Shown here piece after piece: positions 52,134 through 61,390 of a stretch of DNA of 64,000 bases. This stretch comes from GWE2-42-39 sp034003625 (lineage in GTDB: Bacteria; Bacteroidota; Bacteroidia; Bacteroidales; Prolixibacteraceae). The stretch spans positions 1-64,000 of the forward strand of contig JAVEYG010000018.1 in assembly GCA_034003625.1 (NCBI GenBank). Reading direction: 5' to 3'. Made by a program: the position numbers and the translations under genes. Each line of letters begins with the position of its first letter. Positions within the stretch are counted from its first letter, which is position 1. Under the pieces are notes generated by a model. That model worked only from the letters and a program-made list of their open reading frames with translations. It was not told the origin of the DNA and ran no database searches.

Positions 52134-55100
52134 ATGACCAGATTAATTAATGATATTTTGATCACCCCTCCTTCGGAGGGGAAGGGGGAGGCTTCAGCCT
52201 GGTACGAAAAAGTAACTATTCCGACCTATGGAATCGGGAAACCCGAAAAAAATCCGATGTTTTTGGAAAAACGTGTATACCAGGGAAGTAGCGGGGTCGT
52301 TTATCCGCATCCGGTAATTGAGAAAATTCTGGATGAAAAGGAAAACAAAGAATGGAATGCCGTTTTTCTGGAAAATCAATACCTAAAAATTATGATCCTG
52401 CCTGAATTGGGTGGCCGGGTACAAATGGCGTATGATAAAATGAAGCAGCGTCATTTCATTTATTATAACCAGGTTATAAAACCGGCGTTGGTCGGGTTGA
52501 CCGGCCCCTGGATTTCCGGTGGGCTGGAGTTCAACTGGCCGCAGCACCATCGCCCTTCAACGTATGAGCCGGTTGATCACCGGATTGAAGAAAACCCGGA
52601 TGGCAGTGTGACCGTTTGGTGCAGCGAAGTGGAACGCATGTTCCGTACCCGGGGGATGGCTGGTTTTACCTTGCATCCCGACAAAGCTTATTTAGAAATA
52701 AAAGTAAAATTATTCAACCGGACAAATTTTCCGCAAACCTTTCTGTGGTGGGCTAACCCGGCGGTGAAAGTGAACGACGAATACCAGTCGGTTTTTCCGC
52801 CCGATGTTCATGCCGTATTCGATCATGGCAAACGCGATGTGTCGGCCTTCCCAATCGCGAAGGGAACGTATTACAAGGTCGATTATTCGCCCGGAACAGA
52901 TATTTCGCGGTACAAGAATATTCCGGTTCCGACTTCGTACATGGCGGTAAATTCAAAATACAATTTTGTTGGCGGCTACGAAAACGACAGCCGGGGCGGA
53001 TTGCTGCATGTGGCCAACCACCACGTATCGCCAGGGAAGAAACAATGGACCTGGGGACACAGTGATTTTGGCCAGGCATGGGACCGAAACCTGACCGATG
53101 AAGACGGACCGTATATTGAGCTGATGTGCGGCGTTTATACCGATAACCAGCCCGATTTTTCGTGGATAATGCCGGGCGAAGAAAAAACGTTCAGCCAGTA
53201 TTTCATGCCGTATCGCGATCTGGGCGTGGTTAAAAATGCCACCAAAGAAGCAATGGTGAACCTTGAAATTGTAGAAGGTAAAGCGATTGTAAAAGCATAC
53301 ACAACAGGAGTTTACCACGGTTCAAAAGTGATCCTGAAATACGGAAAGGAAATTCTTTTGGAAGATTCATTCTATTTTCATCCGGCCACATCGTATGAAA
53401 AAACGGTGGAACTTCCAAAAGAGGCCGATCCAAAACGGTTAAAAATTGAAGTTAAAACGGCTGAAGGCTTGACTCTGGTAGACTGGCAGCCCGAACCGGA
53501 TACTGAAAAAGAAATTCCGGAACCAGCCAAAGCAGCTAAACTTCCGCAGGAAATAGCGAGCAACGAACAACTGTACCTGACCGGGCTTCACTTGGAACAA
53601 TACCGCCATGCGACGTATGATCCTCGTCCGTATTACGAAGAAGCGCTGGTACGCGATCCGAAAGACACTCGTTGCAACAATGCGCTGGGATTGTGGTACC
53701 TGCGCCGTGGGCAATTTGCCAAAGCAGAGAATTATTTCCGGGATGCAATAAAAACGCTGACCGAACGAAATCCAAACCCGATTGACGGTGAACCTTTTTA
53801 CAATTTGGGACTCTGTTTGCGTTTCCAGGATAGAAACGAAGAAGCCTACGATGCCTTTTATAAATCGGTATGGAACGCGGCCTGGATGGAAAACGGCTAT
53901 TTTCAGCTTGCACGTTTGGAAACAATGAATAACCGGTTGGAAGAAGCGCTGGAAGTAGTTGACCGTTCGTTGATCAGAAACTGGCACAACCATAAAACCC
54001 GACACCTGAAAGTGGCGATTCTTCGTAAACTGGGAAAAATCTCCGAAGCCGAAAAACTGATCGAGGAATCACTTGCTTTGGATTCGTTCAACTTTGGCGT
54101 TTTGTTTGAAGAATATCTACTGAGTCCTGACAGGGTTCAAAACCCTGTCAGGGGTGAAGAATTTAAATTAATGATCCGCGGCAACATCCACAACTATATC
54201 GAATTTGCACTGGATTATGCGTATGCCGGTTTGTACGAAGAAGCCATCCAACTGATCGGTTTGGGAATTTCTGAACAAGGGAAAAACAATGTTTACCCGA
54301 TGGCGTGGTACTACAAAGCATGGTTCGAATATAAATCAGGAAAAACGGAAGAAGCTCATGGAAGCCTGAAATCGGTGGCAGGTGTTTGTCCCGACTATTG
54401 TTTCCCGAACCAGCCCGAAGCTGTTGTTGCGCTCGAATGGGCGATTCAGGCCAATCCTTCCGATTACAAAGCCCTGTATTATCTTGGAAATTTCTGGTAC
54501 GCGTTCAAAAAATACGAAGCAGCAATTGCTTGTTGGGAAAAGTCGATAAAAATAAATGATCAATTTCCGACCACTCACCGAAATCTTGCACTGGCTTATT
54601 TCAATAAGTTGGGCCAACCTCAGAAAGCATTATCAGAATTAGAAAAAGCATTCAGTCTGGACGAAACCGATTCGCGTATTTTGATGGAACTCGACCAGTT
54701 GTACAAACGGCTGGAACATGCCCCGGAAGAACGTTTGGCTTTGTTGCAAAAACATCCGAAACTGGTTGATGACCGGGACGATCTTTATCTGGAACTGGTT
54801 ACGCTGTATAACCAACTTGGGCAATATGAAAAGGCTTACGAGTTGATTATGTCGCGCAAATTTCACCCGTGGGAAGGCGGCGAAGGAAAAGTAACCGGGC
54901 AATATGTTTTCAGCCTGAAAGAAATGGCAAAAAAAGCTATTCAGGAGAAAAAATTTGGAAAAGCGATTGATTTGCTGGAGAAAGCCCGTGTTTATCCTGA
55001 AAATCTGGGAGAAGGAAAATTATACGGAGCGCAGGAAAACGAATTGTTGTACTGGTTGGGAACAGCTTGCAACGGACTGGGAGAAACAGACAAAGCCCGG

Positions 55101-55418
55101 GACTTTTGGCAGCAGGCATCAACGGGTTTGAAGCAGGTTTCGTCGGCGATGTTTTACAACGATCAGCAACCCGATACCATTTTTTACCAGGGATTGGCGA
55201 TGCGCAAACTGGGTAAGGAAGACGAAGCTGTCAAACGCTTTGAAATGCTCGTTAATTTCGGAAAAGAACATATCAACGATGAGGTGAAAATTGACTATTT
55301 CGCCGTTTCACTGCCCGACCTGCTGATTTGGGAAGACGACCTGAACGAACGAAACCGCCGGCTTTGCCAATATCTCATGGATTTGGGATATGCTGGATTA
55401 GCACATCGGGGAAGCTGA
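52134..55418 (+). CDS. DUF5107 and TPR-repeat protein
   Basis: A protein of 1094 residues. After a short odd N-terminus, the sequence joins the usual DUF5107 start (AWYEKVTIPTYGIGKPEKNP). The N-terminal 400 residues have a galactose-mutarotase-like beta fold (ILPELGGRVQMAYDKM, GGLEFNWPQHHRPS, HSDFGQAWDRN, IELMCGVYTDNQPDFSWI). The remainder is a long TPR array (LGLWYLRRGQFAKAENYF, LYYLGNFWYAFKKYEAAI, LALAYFNKLGQPQKALSEL and more). No signal peptide is visible. Members are often near GH2 and sugar-transport genes. Two palindromic repeats lie in frame inside it (52165-52194 and 54126-54152). Confidence 0.8.
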   Translation: MTRLINDILITPPSEGKGEASAWYEKVTIPTYGIGKPEKNPMFLEKRVYQGSSGVVYPHPVIEKILDEKENKEWNAVFLENQYLKIMILPELGGRVQMAYDKMKQRHFIYYNQVIKPALVGLTGPWISGGLEFNWPQHHRPSTYEPVDHRIEENPDGSVTVWCSEVERMFRTRGMAGFTLHPDKAYLEIKVKLFNRTNFPQTFLWWANPAVKVNDEYQSVFPPDVHAVFDHGKRDVSAFPIAKGTYYKVDYSPGTDISRYKNIPVPTSYMAVNSKYNFVGGYENDSRGGLLHVANHHVSPGKKQWTWGHSDFGQAWDRNLTDEDGPYIELMCGVYTDNQPDFSWIMPGEEKTFSQYFMPYRDLGVVKNATKEAMVNLEIVEGKAIVKAYTTGVYHGSKVILKYGKEILLEDSFYFHPATSYEKTVELPKEADPKRLKIEVKTAEGLTLVDWQPEPDTEKEIPEPAKAAKLPQEIASNEQLYLTGLHLEQYRHATYDPRPYYEEALVRDPKDTRCNNALGLWYLRRGQFAKAENYFRDAIKTLTERNPNPIDGEPFYNLGLCLRFQDRNEEAYDAFYKSVWNAAWMENGYFQLARLETMNNRLEEALEVVDRSLIRNWHNHKTRHLKVAILRKLGKISEAEKLIEESLALDSFNFGVLFEEYLLSPDRVQNPVRGEEFKLMIRGNIHNYIEFALDYAYAGLYEEAIQLIGLGISEQGKNNVYPMAWYYKAWFEYKSGKTEEAHGSLKSVAGVCPDYCFPNQPEAVVALEWAIQANPSDYKALYYLGNFWYAFKKYEAAIACWEKSIKINDQFPTTHRNLALAYFNKLGQPQKALSELEKAFSLDETDSRILMELDQLYKRLEHAPEERLALLQKHPKLVDDRDDLYLELVTLYNQLGQYEKAYELIMSRKFHPWEGGEGKVTGQYVFSLKEMAKKAIQEKKFGKAIDLLEKARVYPENLGEGKLYGAQENELLYWLGTACNGLGETDKARDFWQQASTGLKQVSSAMFYNDQQPDTIFYQGLAMRKLGKEDEAVKRFEMLVNFGKEHINDEVKIDYFAVSLPDLLIWEDDLNERNRRLCQYLMDLGYAGLAHRGS
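52165..52194. repeat. In-frame palindromic repeat coding for residues 12-20
   Basis: CCCCTCC-TTC-GGAGGGG (52165-52181), followed by AAGGGGGAGGCTT, related to the elements at 42407 and 52078. It encodes PPSEGKGEA at the N-terminus of the DUF5107 protein without breaking the frame. Confidence 0.55.
54126..54152. repeat. In-frame palindromic repeat coding for residues about 665-673
   Basis: CCTGACAGGGTT-CAA-AACCCTGTCAGG, perfect 12-base arms around a three-base loop, inside the TPR region of the DUF5107 protein, encoding PDRVQNPVR. Its sequence is of the dispersed-repeat type. Confidence 0.6.
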
Positions 55419-55573
55419 ATTTTCGTTGATAATGTAATTTCATGTGACAAACGCGGACGGTTGATAAATCATTTTTGTGTGGCACGATTCGTCCGGATTA
55501 ATCCAAAGAGAAAATGATGCAACAGGTCAGTCGGCCATTGTTGTTTGCTGGCGTAAAGATTTTTTTCAAACGA

Positions 55574-56233
55574 TTACTTATTATTGGAGACCTCCGGTTT
55601 CTTTTTGAAATAAAAATAGGTCACCCCGGTGCTTGTGTCGTCATAATTGAAAATTTCCTTATCGGGGTGCAGGCGGTAAAACGCCAGCATGGCCATGTCG
55701 CCCGCGCAGAAAAGGGAATGCAGGCACATCACCGTCAGGAAAAAATACGCAAGCGGCTGATGCCAGAAAAAAACAGCGCCGGCAAGCGTTATTGTTTTCA
55801 CAACTACCAGCGGGGCATTGGCGACTACCCGGAACGCAGCAGGGGAAATAACCTGCCGGTTGGCCAGCACATAAAAAATGAATTTCTGCCAGATGGCGCC
55901 AAAAACTAATTTACGCGTGCCTGTCAGCCAATAGGCTGCAGCATGCAACAGTTCGTGGAGGATGATCAGTGCAGTGAACGAAAACAAGACGGCCCATCCG
56001 ACATTTTGCAATGGACCGTTTATTCCGCGCGAATTCATTACAAAAGCTTTCACCACAGCTACAATCCCGATTGCAATCATGCCAAGCTGGTAAAATGAAT
56101 ATGCTTTGACCAGTTGTTTTTCTTCCTGTATCTGCTCGATAATAAATTCTTTTAGTCGCAAATGAGAGACCTCGGTAAGAAACTCAAATTCTGCTTTGTT
56201 TTGCAAATCTTCGGGTGTGAGTTTCGGCTTCAT
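55574..56233 (-). CDS. DUF3267-type membrane protein with HELLHA motif
   Basis: A protein of 219 residues with four to five hydrophobic helices. The motif ILHELLHAAAYW (about residue 92) is the HExxH zinc signature of this membrane metalloprotease-like family; a possible third ligand Asp occurs near DMAMLAF. DUF3267 members are thought to be site-2-protease-like but have no proven substrate. It follows kdsB by 30 bases on the same strand. Confidence 0.75.
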   Translation of the reverse strand: MKPKLTPEDLQNKAEFEFLTEVSHLRLKEFIIEQIQEEKQLVKAYSFYQLGMIAIGIVAVVKAFVMNSRGINGPLQNVGWAVLFSFTALIILHELLHAAAYWLTGTRKLVFGAIWQKFIFYVLANRQVISPAAFRVVANAPLVVVKTITLAGAVFFWHQPLAYFFLTVMCLHSLFCAGDMAMLAFYRLHPDKEIFNYDDTSTGVTYFYFKKKPEVSNNK

Positions 56234-56263
56234 CAGGGGGAACTGTTTTATTTCCAGTGAGTT

Positions 56264-57004
56264 TTATCGAATCATGGTTTTAGCTGCTTCCAAATCTTCG
56301 GGCGTATCAATCCCTATGGTTTCAATTTCGGTGATAGCGGTTTTTATGCGGTATCCGTTCTCTAACCAGCGAAGTTGTTCGAGCGATTCAGCCTGTTCCA
56401 GTTTCCCGACCGGCAGCCGGGTTAATTTCTGAAGTATATCGGCCCGGTAGGCGTACATCCCGATGTGACTGAAAAATTGCGCTTTACCGGGCCATTCTTC
56501 CGGTTTGCTCCCGCGAATATACGGAATAGTAGAACGGCTGAACAGTAAGGCTTCCATTTTTGTATTGACAACCACTTTCGGGCGGTTAGGATTGTGTAGC
56601 TCGGCCAGTTCGGTTACCGGTTTGATCAGTGTGGCAATTTCCGTTTCCCTGCTGTCGAAACACGAGCAGAGGTTTTTGATTTGTCCGGTGCGGATAAACG
56701 GTTCGTCGCCCTGTATGTTCACCACCACATCGAAAATCATCATTTCTGAAATTTTCCGGGCGGCTTCGGCACAGCGGTCCGTCCCGCTCTGATGATCGGA
56801 AGAAGTAAACACTGCACGTCCGCCAAACGACTCAACTGCTTTGAAAATTCGTTCATCGTCGGTAGCTACCCAAACATCAGACAGAATTTTCGACACATTT
56901 TCATACACCCATTGAATAACGGGTTTATTACCCAGTATGGCGAGCGGTTTGCCCGGGAAACGGGTCGACTGATAACGTGCAGGAATGATGCCGATGAATT
57001 TCAT
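56264..57004 (-). CDS. kdsB: 3-deoxy-manno-octulosonate cytidylyltransferase
   Basis: A protein of 246 residues that activates KDO with CTP for lipid A core synthesis. Hallmarks: IGIIPARYQSTRFPGKPLA at the start, VWVATDDERI, SGTDRCAEAA, VNIQGDEPFI, and SHIGMYAYRADIL. Length is normal. Confidence 0.95.
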   Translation of the reverse strand: MKFIGIIPARYQSTRFPGKPLAILGNKPVIQWVYENVSKILSDVWVATDDERIFKAVESFGGRAVFTSSDHQSGTDRCAEAARKISEMMIFDVVVNIQGDEPFIRTGQIKNLCSCFDSRETEIATLIKPVTELAELHNPNRPKVVVNTKMEALLFSRSTIPYIRGSKPEEWPGKAQFFSHIGMYAYRADILQKLTRLPVGKLEQAESLEQLRWLENGYRIKTAITEIETIGIDTPEDLEAAKTMIR

Positions 57005-57104
57005 ATTCGTCCGTAATTGCGGGTTAAATCACTAAATCTTGTTAAAAGTATGACAACTTGTCGGTTGATTGCCGGGTAAAGTGTAACTTTAGTGCCTGAA
57101 ATTT

Positions 57105-57112
57105 TAATTTTG
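57105..57112 (+). promoter_or_regulatory. -7 promoter element for the sigma-54 activator operon
   Basis: TAATTTTG matches TAnnTTTG exactly, 26 bases before ATG 57139. The -33 part is weak. Confidence 0.4.
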
Positions 57113-57138
57113 CAAAAGTAATCATATTTAATGCAAAT

Positions 57139-58371
57139 ATGGATGTTCAGGAAATAAAACAACGATTTGGGATTATAGGTAACTCACCGGGTTTGAACAG
57201 GGCCATCGAAGTTGCGATACAGGTCGCCCCCACCGACTTGTCGGTGCTGATAACCGGTGAAAGCGGGACAGGAAAAGAAACTTTTCCCCAGATCATCCAT
57301 CAGTTTTCGGCACGAAAACATGGGAAATACATTGCCGTGAACTGTGGTGCTATCCCGGAAGGGACTATCGATTCGGAACTTTTCGGGCATGAAAAAGGCT
57401 CGTTTACCGGGGCATTGGCCGACCGGAAAGGATATTTTGAGGAGGCCAACGGCGGAACTATTTTCCTGGATGAGATCGGTGAATTGCCGATGGCCACGCA
57501 AGTACGTTTACTTCGGGTACTCGAAGCCGGCGAATTTATAAAAGTAGGTTCATCGAAAGTTTTAAAAACCGATGTCCGGGTGGTAGCTGCCACCAATGTC
57601 GATATTCCGCAAGCCATTCAGAACGGAAAGTTTCGCGAAGATTTGTATTATCGCCTGAACACGGTACCGATCAAAGTGCTTCCCCTGCGCGACCGGAAAG
57701 AAGATATTCATCTGCTGTTCCGTAAATTTGCCGCCGATTTTGCCGACCGGTACCGGATGCCCCCGATCCGGCTGACCGACGATGCCCAGGAGTTGCTGCG
57801 CACCTTCGACTGGCCGGGAAATGTGCGGCAGTTAAAAAATATTACCGAACAGATTTCCATTATCGAGCAAAACCGGATGATCGATGCGCACACGTTGAGG
57901 CCATATCTCCCTGAACATTTAGATCAGCATTTACCTGTCATTTATAAAGGGGTTGATGAAAAAACATTTTCAACGGAACGGGAAATACTGTATAAAATCC
58001 TTTTCGATATGAAGAAGGATATGAACGACCTGAAAAAACTGGTGTTCGACATGCTTCATAACGAAGGGCGCCCCTTTGATTTTCATGGCGAGCAGGCTCA
58101 TCTGATCCGAAAACTCTATCCCGACGAAGGAGGTAGTTATGTCCCGGACCAGCCTTCAGCTCCCAAAGTACCGTACGAACCTGTGGCAAAACACGAGATT
58201 CAGGATACTGAAGAATATGTGGAAGAATCACTTTCGCTGGAGGATAAAGAAATTGAACTGATCAGGAAGGCGTTGGAAAAACATAAAGGAAAACGCAAAT
58301 ATGCAGCTCAGGAACTGGGTATTTCGGAGCGCACTTTGTACCGGAAAATCAAAGAATACGACATCAATTGA
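57139..58371 (+). CDS. Sigma-54-type AAA+ transcriptional activator without receiver domain
   Basis: A protein of 410 residues. The AAA+ domain starts almost at the N-terminus: Walker A GESGTGKE (about residue 40), the sigma-54 contact loop as GSFTGA (HEKGSFTGALADRKGYFEEA) instead of the standard GAFTGA, Walker B GGTIFLDEIGELP, and the arginine finger region FREDLYYRLNTVPI. The C-terminus is a Fis-type helix-turn-helix (KYAAQELGISERTLYRKI). No input domain is present, so control may be by expression level or partner. It heads an operon with lptE, a hypothetical gene and secG, a common arrangement in Bacteroidota. Confidence 0.88.
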   Translation: MDVQEIKQRFGIIGNSPGLNRAIEVAIQVAPTDLSVLITGESGTGKETFPQIIHQFSARKHGKYIAVNCGAIPEGTIDSELFGHEKGSFTGALADRKGYFEEANGGTIFLDEIGELPMATQVRLLRVLEAGEFIKVGSSKVLKTDVRVVAATNVDIPQAIQNGKFREDLYYRLNTVPIKVLPLRDRKEDIHLLFRKFAADFADRYRMPPIRLTDDAQELLRTFDWPGNVRQLKNITEQISIIEQNRMIDAHTLRPYLPEHLDQHLPVIYKGVDEKTFSTEREILYKILFDMKKDMNDLKKLVFDMLHNEGRPFDFHGEQAHLIRKLYPDEGGSYVPDQPSAPKVPYEPVAKHEIQDTEEYVEESLSLEDKEIELIRKALEKHKGKRKYAAQELGISERTLYRKIKEYDIN

Positions 58372-58373
58372 AT

Positions 58374-58889
58374 ATGAAGAACAAAATAATTCTTTTACTG
58401 GTAGTTGGTATGGCCTCTGTGGGAGTGTTTCAATCCTGTAAAATTAGTTATTCGTTTACAGGTGCGGTGCCGATGGTGGGGGTGAAAACCTTTAGTGTGG
58501 AATACATTCAAAACCGTGCCCGGCTGATCAACCCGAACCTAAGCCAGCAACTGACCGAAGCCATCCAGGACAAACTACTGAAACAAACGTCGTTCGACCA
58601 GGTTGAAGGTGGTGGGGACCTTGAATTTTCAGGACAGATTACCGGATACGATGTGAAACCAATGAATATCCAGGAAGGCGACCTGGCTGCACAAAACCGG
58701 CTGACCGTTTCCGTTAAAATAAAATACGTCAATAACAAAGATCATGAACAGGATTGGGAAAAATCGTTCTCTGCGTATGAAGATTTTGGCAGCGAGATCA
58801 GTATTGATCAGGCAGAAGGGTCGATCGTGCCGGAAATTATTGAAAAACTGACCGATGATATTTTCAACGCATCCATTGCAAACTGGTAG
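58374..58889 (+). CDS. lptE: LptE-like LPS assembly lipoprotein
   Basis: A protein of 171 residues. Lipoprotein signal KIILLLVVGMASVGVFQSC; mature part ISYSFTGAVPMVGVKTFSVEYI, then LTEAIQDKLLKQTSF and LEFSGQITGYDVKP. This is the pattern of the Bacteroidota LptE family, the outer-membrane partner of LptD in lipopolysaccharide insertion. The start codon lies two bases past the stop of the activator gene. Confidence 0.85.
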   Translation: MKNKIILLLVVGMASVGVFQSCKISYSFTGAVPMVGVKTFSVEYIQNRARLINPNLSQQLTEAIQDKLLKQTSFDQVEGGGDLEFSGQITGYDVKPMNIQEGDLAAQNRLTVSVKIKYVNNKDHEQDWEKSFSAYEDFGSEISIDQAEGSIVPEIIEKLTDDIFNASIANW

Positions 58890-58892
58890 AAA

Positions 58893-59543
58893 ATGACAAA
58901 AGAAGATTTTTACAGGTATCTTGTCAGCCCCGAAACGATGGACAGGGAAAGCCTTGAAGGGTTCAGGGCATTGGTTGGCGAGCACCCCGCTTTTCAGTCG
59001 GCATGGATTCTATACCTTAAAAATCTGATGATAGTGGGCGATCCGGCTTTCCCCGACGAATTGAAACGGGCATCTGTTTATATTCAGGACCGGCGTATGT
59101 TGTACTTGTTTTTGCACCGTCATGCAGAAAAGGAATACCTCGAAGTTTTTGAAGACCACCCGATACCCGGGCCCAATGAATTGCTGGAATTTGATTATGC
59201 GGCAAATATTTCCTATCAGTTTGATGGACCGGACAATGGTGAAGAATTGTTTGCAGAATTGGTGAAAACGTTTCGGAATAAGTTGCCCCGGAAAACAAGA
59301 AAAACACCGGTGGATAAATTTCTGAAAAATGAACAGTTGCTCCGCCTTGATGAAAACGGGGAAGTTGTAGAATCACCGGGAGAAGAAGAATTTGTATCTG
59401 AAACCCTGGCAAATATTTATGCCCGTCAGGGATATCATGAAAAAGCCATCGAAGTATTCGAAAAATTAAGTTTGAAATATCCGGAAAAAAGTGTTTACTT
59501 TGCCGGTCAAATTGAGGAAATTAAAAAATTAAAGAACAATTAA
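58893..59543 (+). CDS. Conserved hypothetical protein with TPR-like C-terminus
   Basis: A protein of 216 residues, no signal peptide. The N-terminal half is acidic and helical (EGFRALVGEHPAFQSAWILY), and the C-terminal 45 residues form a TPR-like pair (LANIYARQGYHEKAIEVFEKL). Its place between lptE and secG suggests a link to envelope assembly, but function is unknown. Three bases separate it from lptE and eight from secG. Confidence 0.7.
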   Translation: MTKEDFYRYLVSPETMDRESLEGFRALVGEHPAFQSAWILYLKNLMIVGDPAFPDELKRASVYIQDRRMLYLFLHRHAEKEYLEVFEDHPIPGPNELLEFDYAANISYQFDGPDNGEELFAELVKTFRNKLPRKTRKTPVDKFLKNEQLLRLDENGEVVESPGEEEFVSETLANIYARQGYHEKAIEVFEKLSLKYPEKSVYFAGQIEEIKKLKNN

Positions 59544-59551
59544 GAAGAACC

Positions 59552-59887
59552 ATGTTTACATTGATTACCGTTTTAATATTTATCACCTGCGTCCTTTTAA
59601 TCCTGATTGTTTTGGTGCAGAATTCAAAAGGTGGTGGTTTAGCAAGTAATTTCCAGGCGACAAACCAAATTATGGGCGTTCGTAAAACAACCGATTTTTT
59701 GGAAAAGGCGACCTGGGGCCTGGCCGGAGTTTTGCTGTTCCTGGCAATTATCAGCAGCGCATTTATTCCCCGGGGAGAGCAGGCAGCCCAGTCGGCTGTA
59801 CAGGAGCAAATTGAGAATGCAGTGGATCCGACTGCCGTTCCGAATTTCCCGACAACCGCCCCGGCTGACAACGACAGCACGAAATAA
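59552..59887 (+). CDS. secG: Preprotein translocase subunit SecG
   Basis: A protein of 111 residues. Two membrane helices (LITVLIFITCVLLILIVLVQ and the second, GLAGVLLFLAIISSAFI) flank the conserved NSKGGGLASNF loop and GVRKTTDFLEKATW. It assists SecYE in protein export. The Pro/Ala-rich tail is usual for the phylum. Confidence 0.9.
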   Translation: MFTLITVLIFITCVLLILIVLVQNSKGGGLASNFQATNQIMGVRKTTDFLEKATWGLAGVLLFLAIISSAFIPRGEQAAQSAVQEQIENAVDPTAVPNFPTTAPADNDSTK

Positions 59888-59913
59888 AAGAATTCTATTT
59901 GAAAAAATATGTG

Positions 59914-59950
59914 AAGCCATTCCTGTATTCAGGGGTGGCTTTTATTTTTT
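59914..59950 (+). terminator. Rho-independent terminator after secG
   Basis: AAGCCA (59914-59919) pairs with TGGCTT (59936-59941); inner CCTG/CAGG strengthens the stem, and T-rich sequence follows. Confidence 0.65.
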
Positions 59951-60158
59951 GTTCTATTCCCCGTCTTTCATATTTCCGAAGACCGAAACTCACGGGAACA
60001 GTACAAAATCAAATAGCGTTCTCCCAAATCACGCATTTTGTCATTTGCCGGCACCGAACATTATCGGGAACTTTCGCCGAAATCCCTCCTTTTTTTAACC
60101 TATCAGTAAAAAAGTAAGTTTCCTAAACCAATCTTTATTCATTAGTATTTATCCCAAA

Positions 60159-60232
60159 GGGGTATTTTATAAGGGATATGTGTAAATATTCGTTTATATT
60201 TTCTATGGGTGTATATTCTATAAGGGGTATAT
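60159..60232 (+). repeat. Direct repeats upstream of the glutamine synthetase gene
   Basis: Two related units, GGGGTATTTTATAAGGGATAT (60159-60179) and GGGTGTATATTCTATAAGGGG (60207-60227, continuing TATAT to 60232), share GGG..TAT..TATAAGGG..TAT and lie 48 bases apart, 60-130 bases upstream of the promoter. The rest of the 480-base gap from secG to the GS gene is AT-rich with no gene I can support. Confidence 0.45.
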
Positions 60233-60291
60233 TAGGTAGATTTGCATTGTTTGTAAATTTTGTCTTAATTTTTTTTGAGATGTGGGTTGCG

Positions 60292-60326
60292 TTTGTTCTG
60301 AAAAATGTCAAAATATTATATTTTTG
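60292..60326 (+). promoter_or_regulatory. Promoter for the glutamine synthetase gene
   Basis: TTTG (60292-60295), 23 bases, TATTTTTG (60319-60326). The -7 part is exact; the spacing is a little long. The start codon is at 60372. Confidence 0.45.
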
Positions 60327-60371
60327 AGCTTATTATTTACAAATAATCAGAATTAATACCTAAAATAATAC

Positions 60372-61385
60372 ATGATGAAAGCAAAACTTGAGTACATTTG
60401 GCTGGATGGCTCAGAGCCAACACAGGGACTGAGGAGTAAAACAAAAATCGTAAAAAACTTTAGTGGAAAATTAGAAGACTGCCCGATGTGGTCGTTTGAT
60501 GGTTCTTCAACCAATCAGGCTCCCGGGGGATCGTCAGACTGCTTGTTGAAACCGGTTGCGATCTTTCCTGATCCCGACCGTAAAAACGGATATCTGGTCA
60601 TGACTGAAGTTTTGAATGCCGACCATACTCCGCATGCAACGAATGGCCGCGCAACCATCATTGATGAAGATGAAGATTTCTGGTTCGGATTTGAACAGGA
60701 ATATTTTATTTATGATCCGGAAACACACCTTCCAATCGGGTTCCCGAAAAACGGTTACCCCAAACCACAAGGGCCATACTATTGCGGTGTGGGAGGCGCA
60801 AAGATTTACGGACGTGCAATCGTTGAAGAACATTTGGACCTTTGTCTGGAAGCCGGGATTAATATTGAAGGAATCAATGCAGAGGTAGCCTGCGGACAGT
60901 GGGAATACCAGATTTTTGCAAAAGGCGCCCGTGCTGCCGGCGATCAGATATGGATTGCACGTTACCTGCTTGAACGGACTGCCGAAAAATATGGCCTTGA
61001 AATAGAGCTGCACCCTAAACCGTTAGGTAAAGAGGTCGACTGGAATGGTTCGGGCATGCATGCCAATTTCTCAAACTCGGTATTGAGGACCTGCGGATCA
61101 AAAGAAACCTACGAAAAAATATGCGAAGCTTTCCACCCGGTGGTAAAAGAACATATTGCTGTTTACGGGGCTTACAACGACCAACGTTTGACCGGCAAAC
61201 ATGAAACCGCGTCGATCAACGATTTTAGCTATGGTGTTTCCAACCGAGGTGCTTCTATCCGTATCCCGGTAGCTACCGTGGAAGGTGGATGGAAAGGCTG
61301 GCTTGAAGACAGAAGGCCTGCATCAAACGCCGACCCGTATAAAGTAGCTGCACGCATTATTTCAACGGTACACGGAATCAAATAA
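60372..61385 (+). CDS. Glutamine synthetase, GSII (eukaryote-like, beta-grasp) type
   Basis: A protein of 337 residues, the short size of GSII. Features: EYIWLDGSEPTQGLRSKTK at the start, WSFDGSSTNQAPGGSSDCLL, FWFGFEQEYFI (metal-site Glu), EVACGQWEYQIF, GSGMHANFS (ammonia/glutamate site) and SNRGASIRIPV. It makes glutamine from glutamate and ammonia and probably feeds nitrogen assimilation. Direct repeats in front of it may be its control sites. Start may be 60372 or the adjacent ATG at 60375. Confidence 0.93.
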   Translation: MMKAKLEYIWLDGSEPTQGLRSKTKIVKNFSGKLEDCPMWSFDGSSTNQAPGGSSDCLLKPVAIFPDPDRKNGYLVMTEVLNADHTPHATNGRATIIDEDEDFWFGFEQEYFIYDPETHLPIGFPKNGYPKPQGPYYCGVGGAKIYGRAIVEEHLDLCLEAGINIEGINAEVACGQWEYQIFAKGARAAGDQIWIARYLLERTAEKYGLEIELHPKPLGKEVDWNGSGMHANFSNSVLRTCGSKETYEKICEAFHPVVKEHIAVYGAYNDQRLTGKHETASINDFSYGVSNRGASIRIPVATVEGGWKGWLEDRRPASNADPYKVAARIISTVHGIK

Positions 61386-61390
61386 TTTGT

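Noticed and set aside
57139..58371. GSFTGA instead of GAFTGA as a sign of lost sigma-54 activation
   Set aside because: An alanine-to-serine change at this position is mild, and the rest of the AAA+ domain is intact, so I do not claim loss of function.
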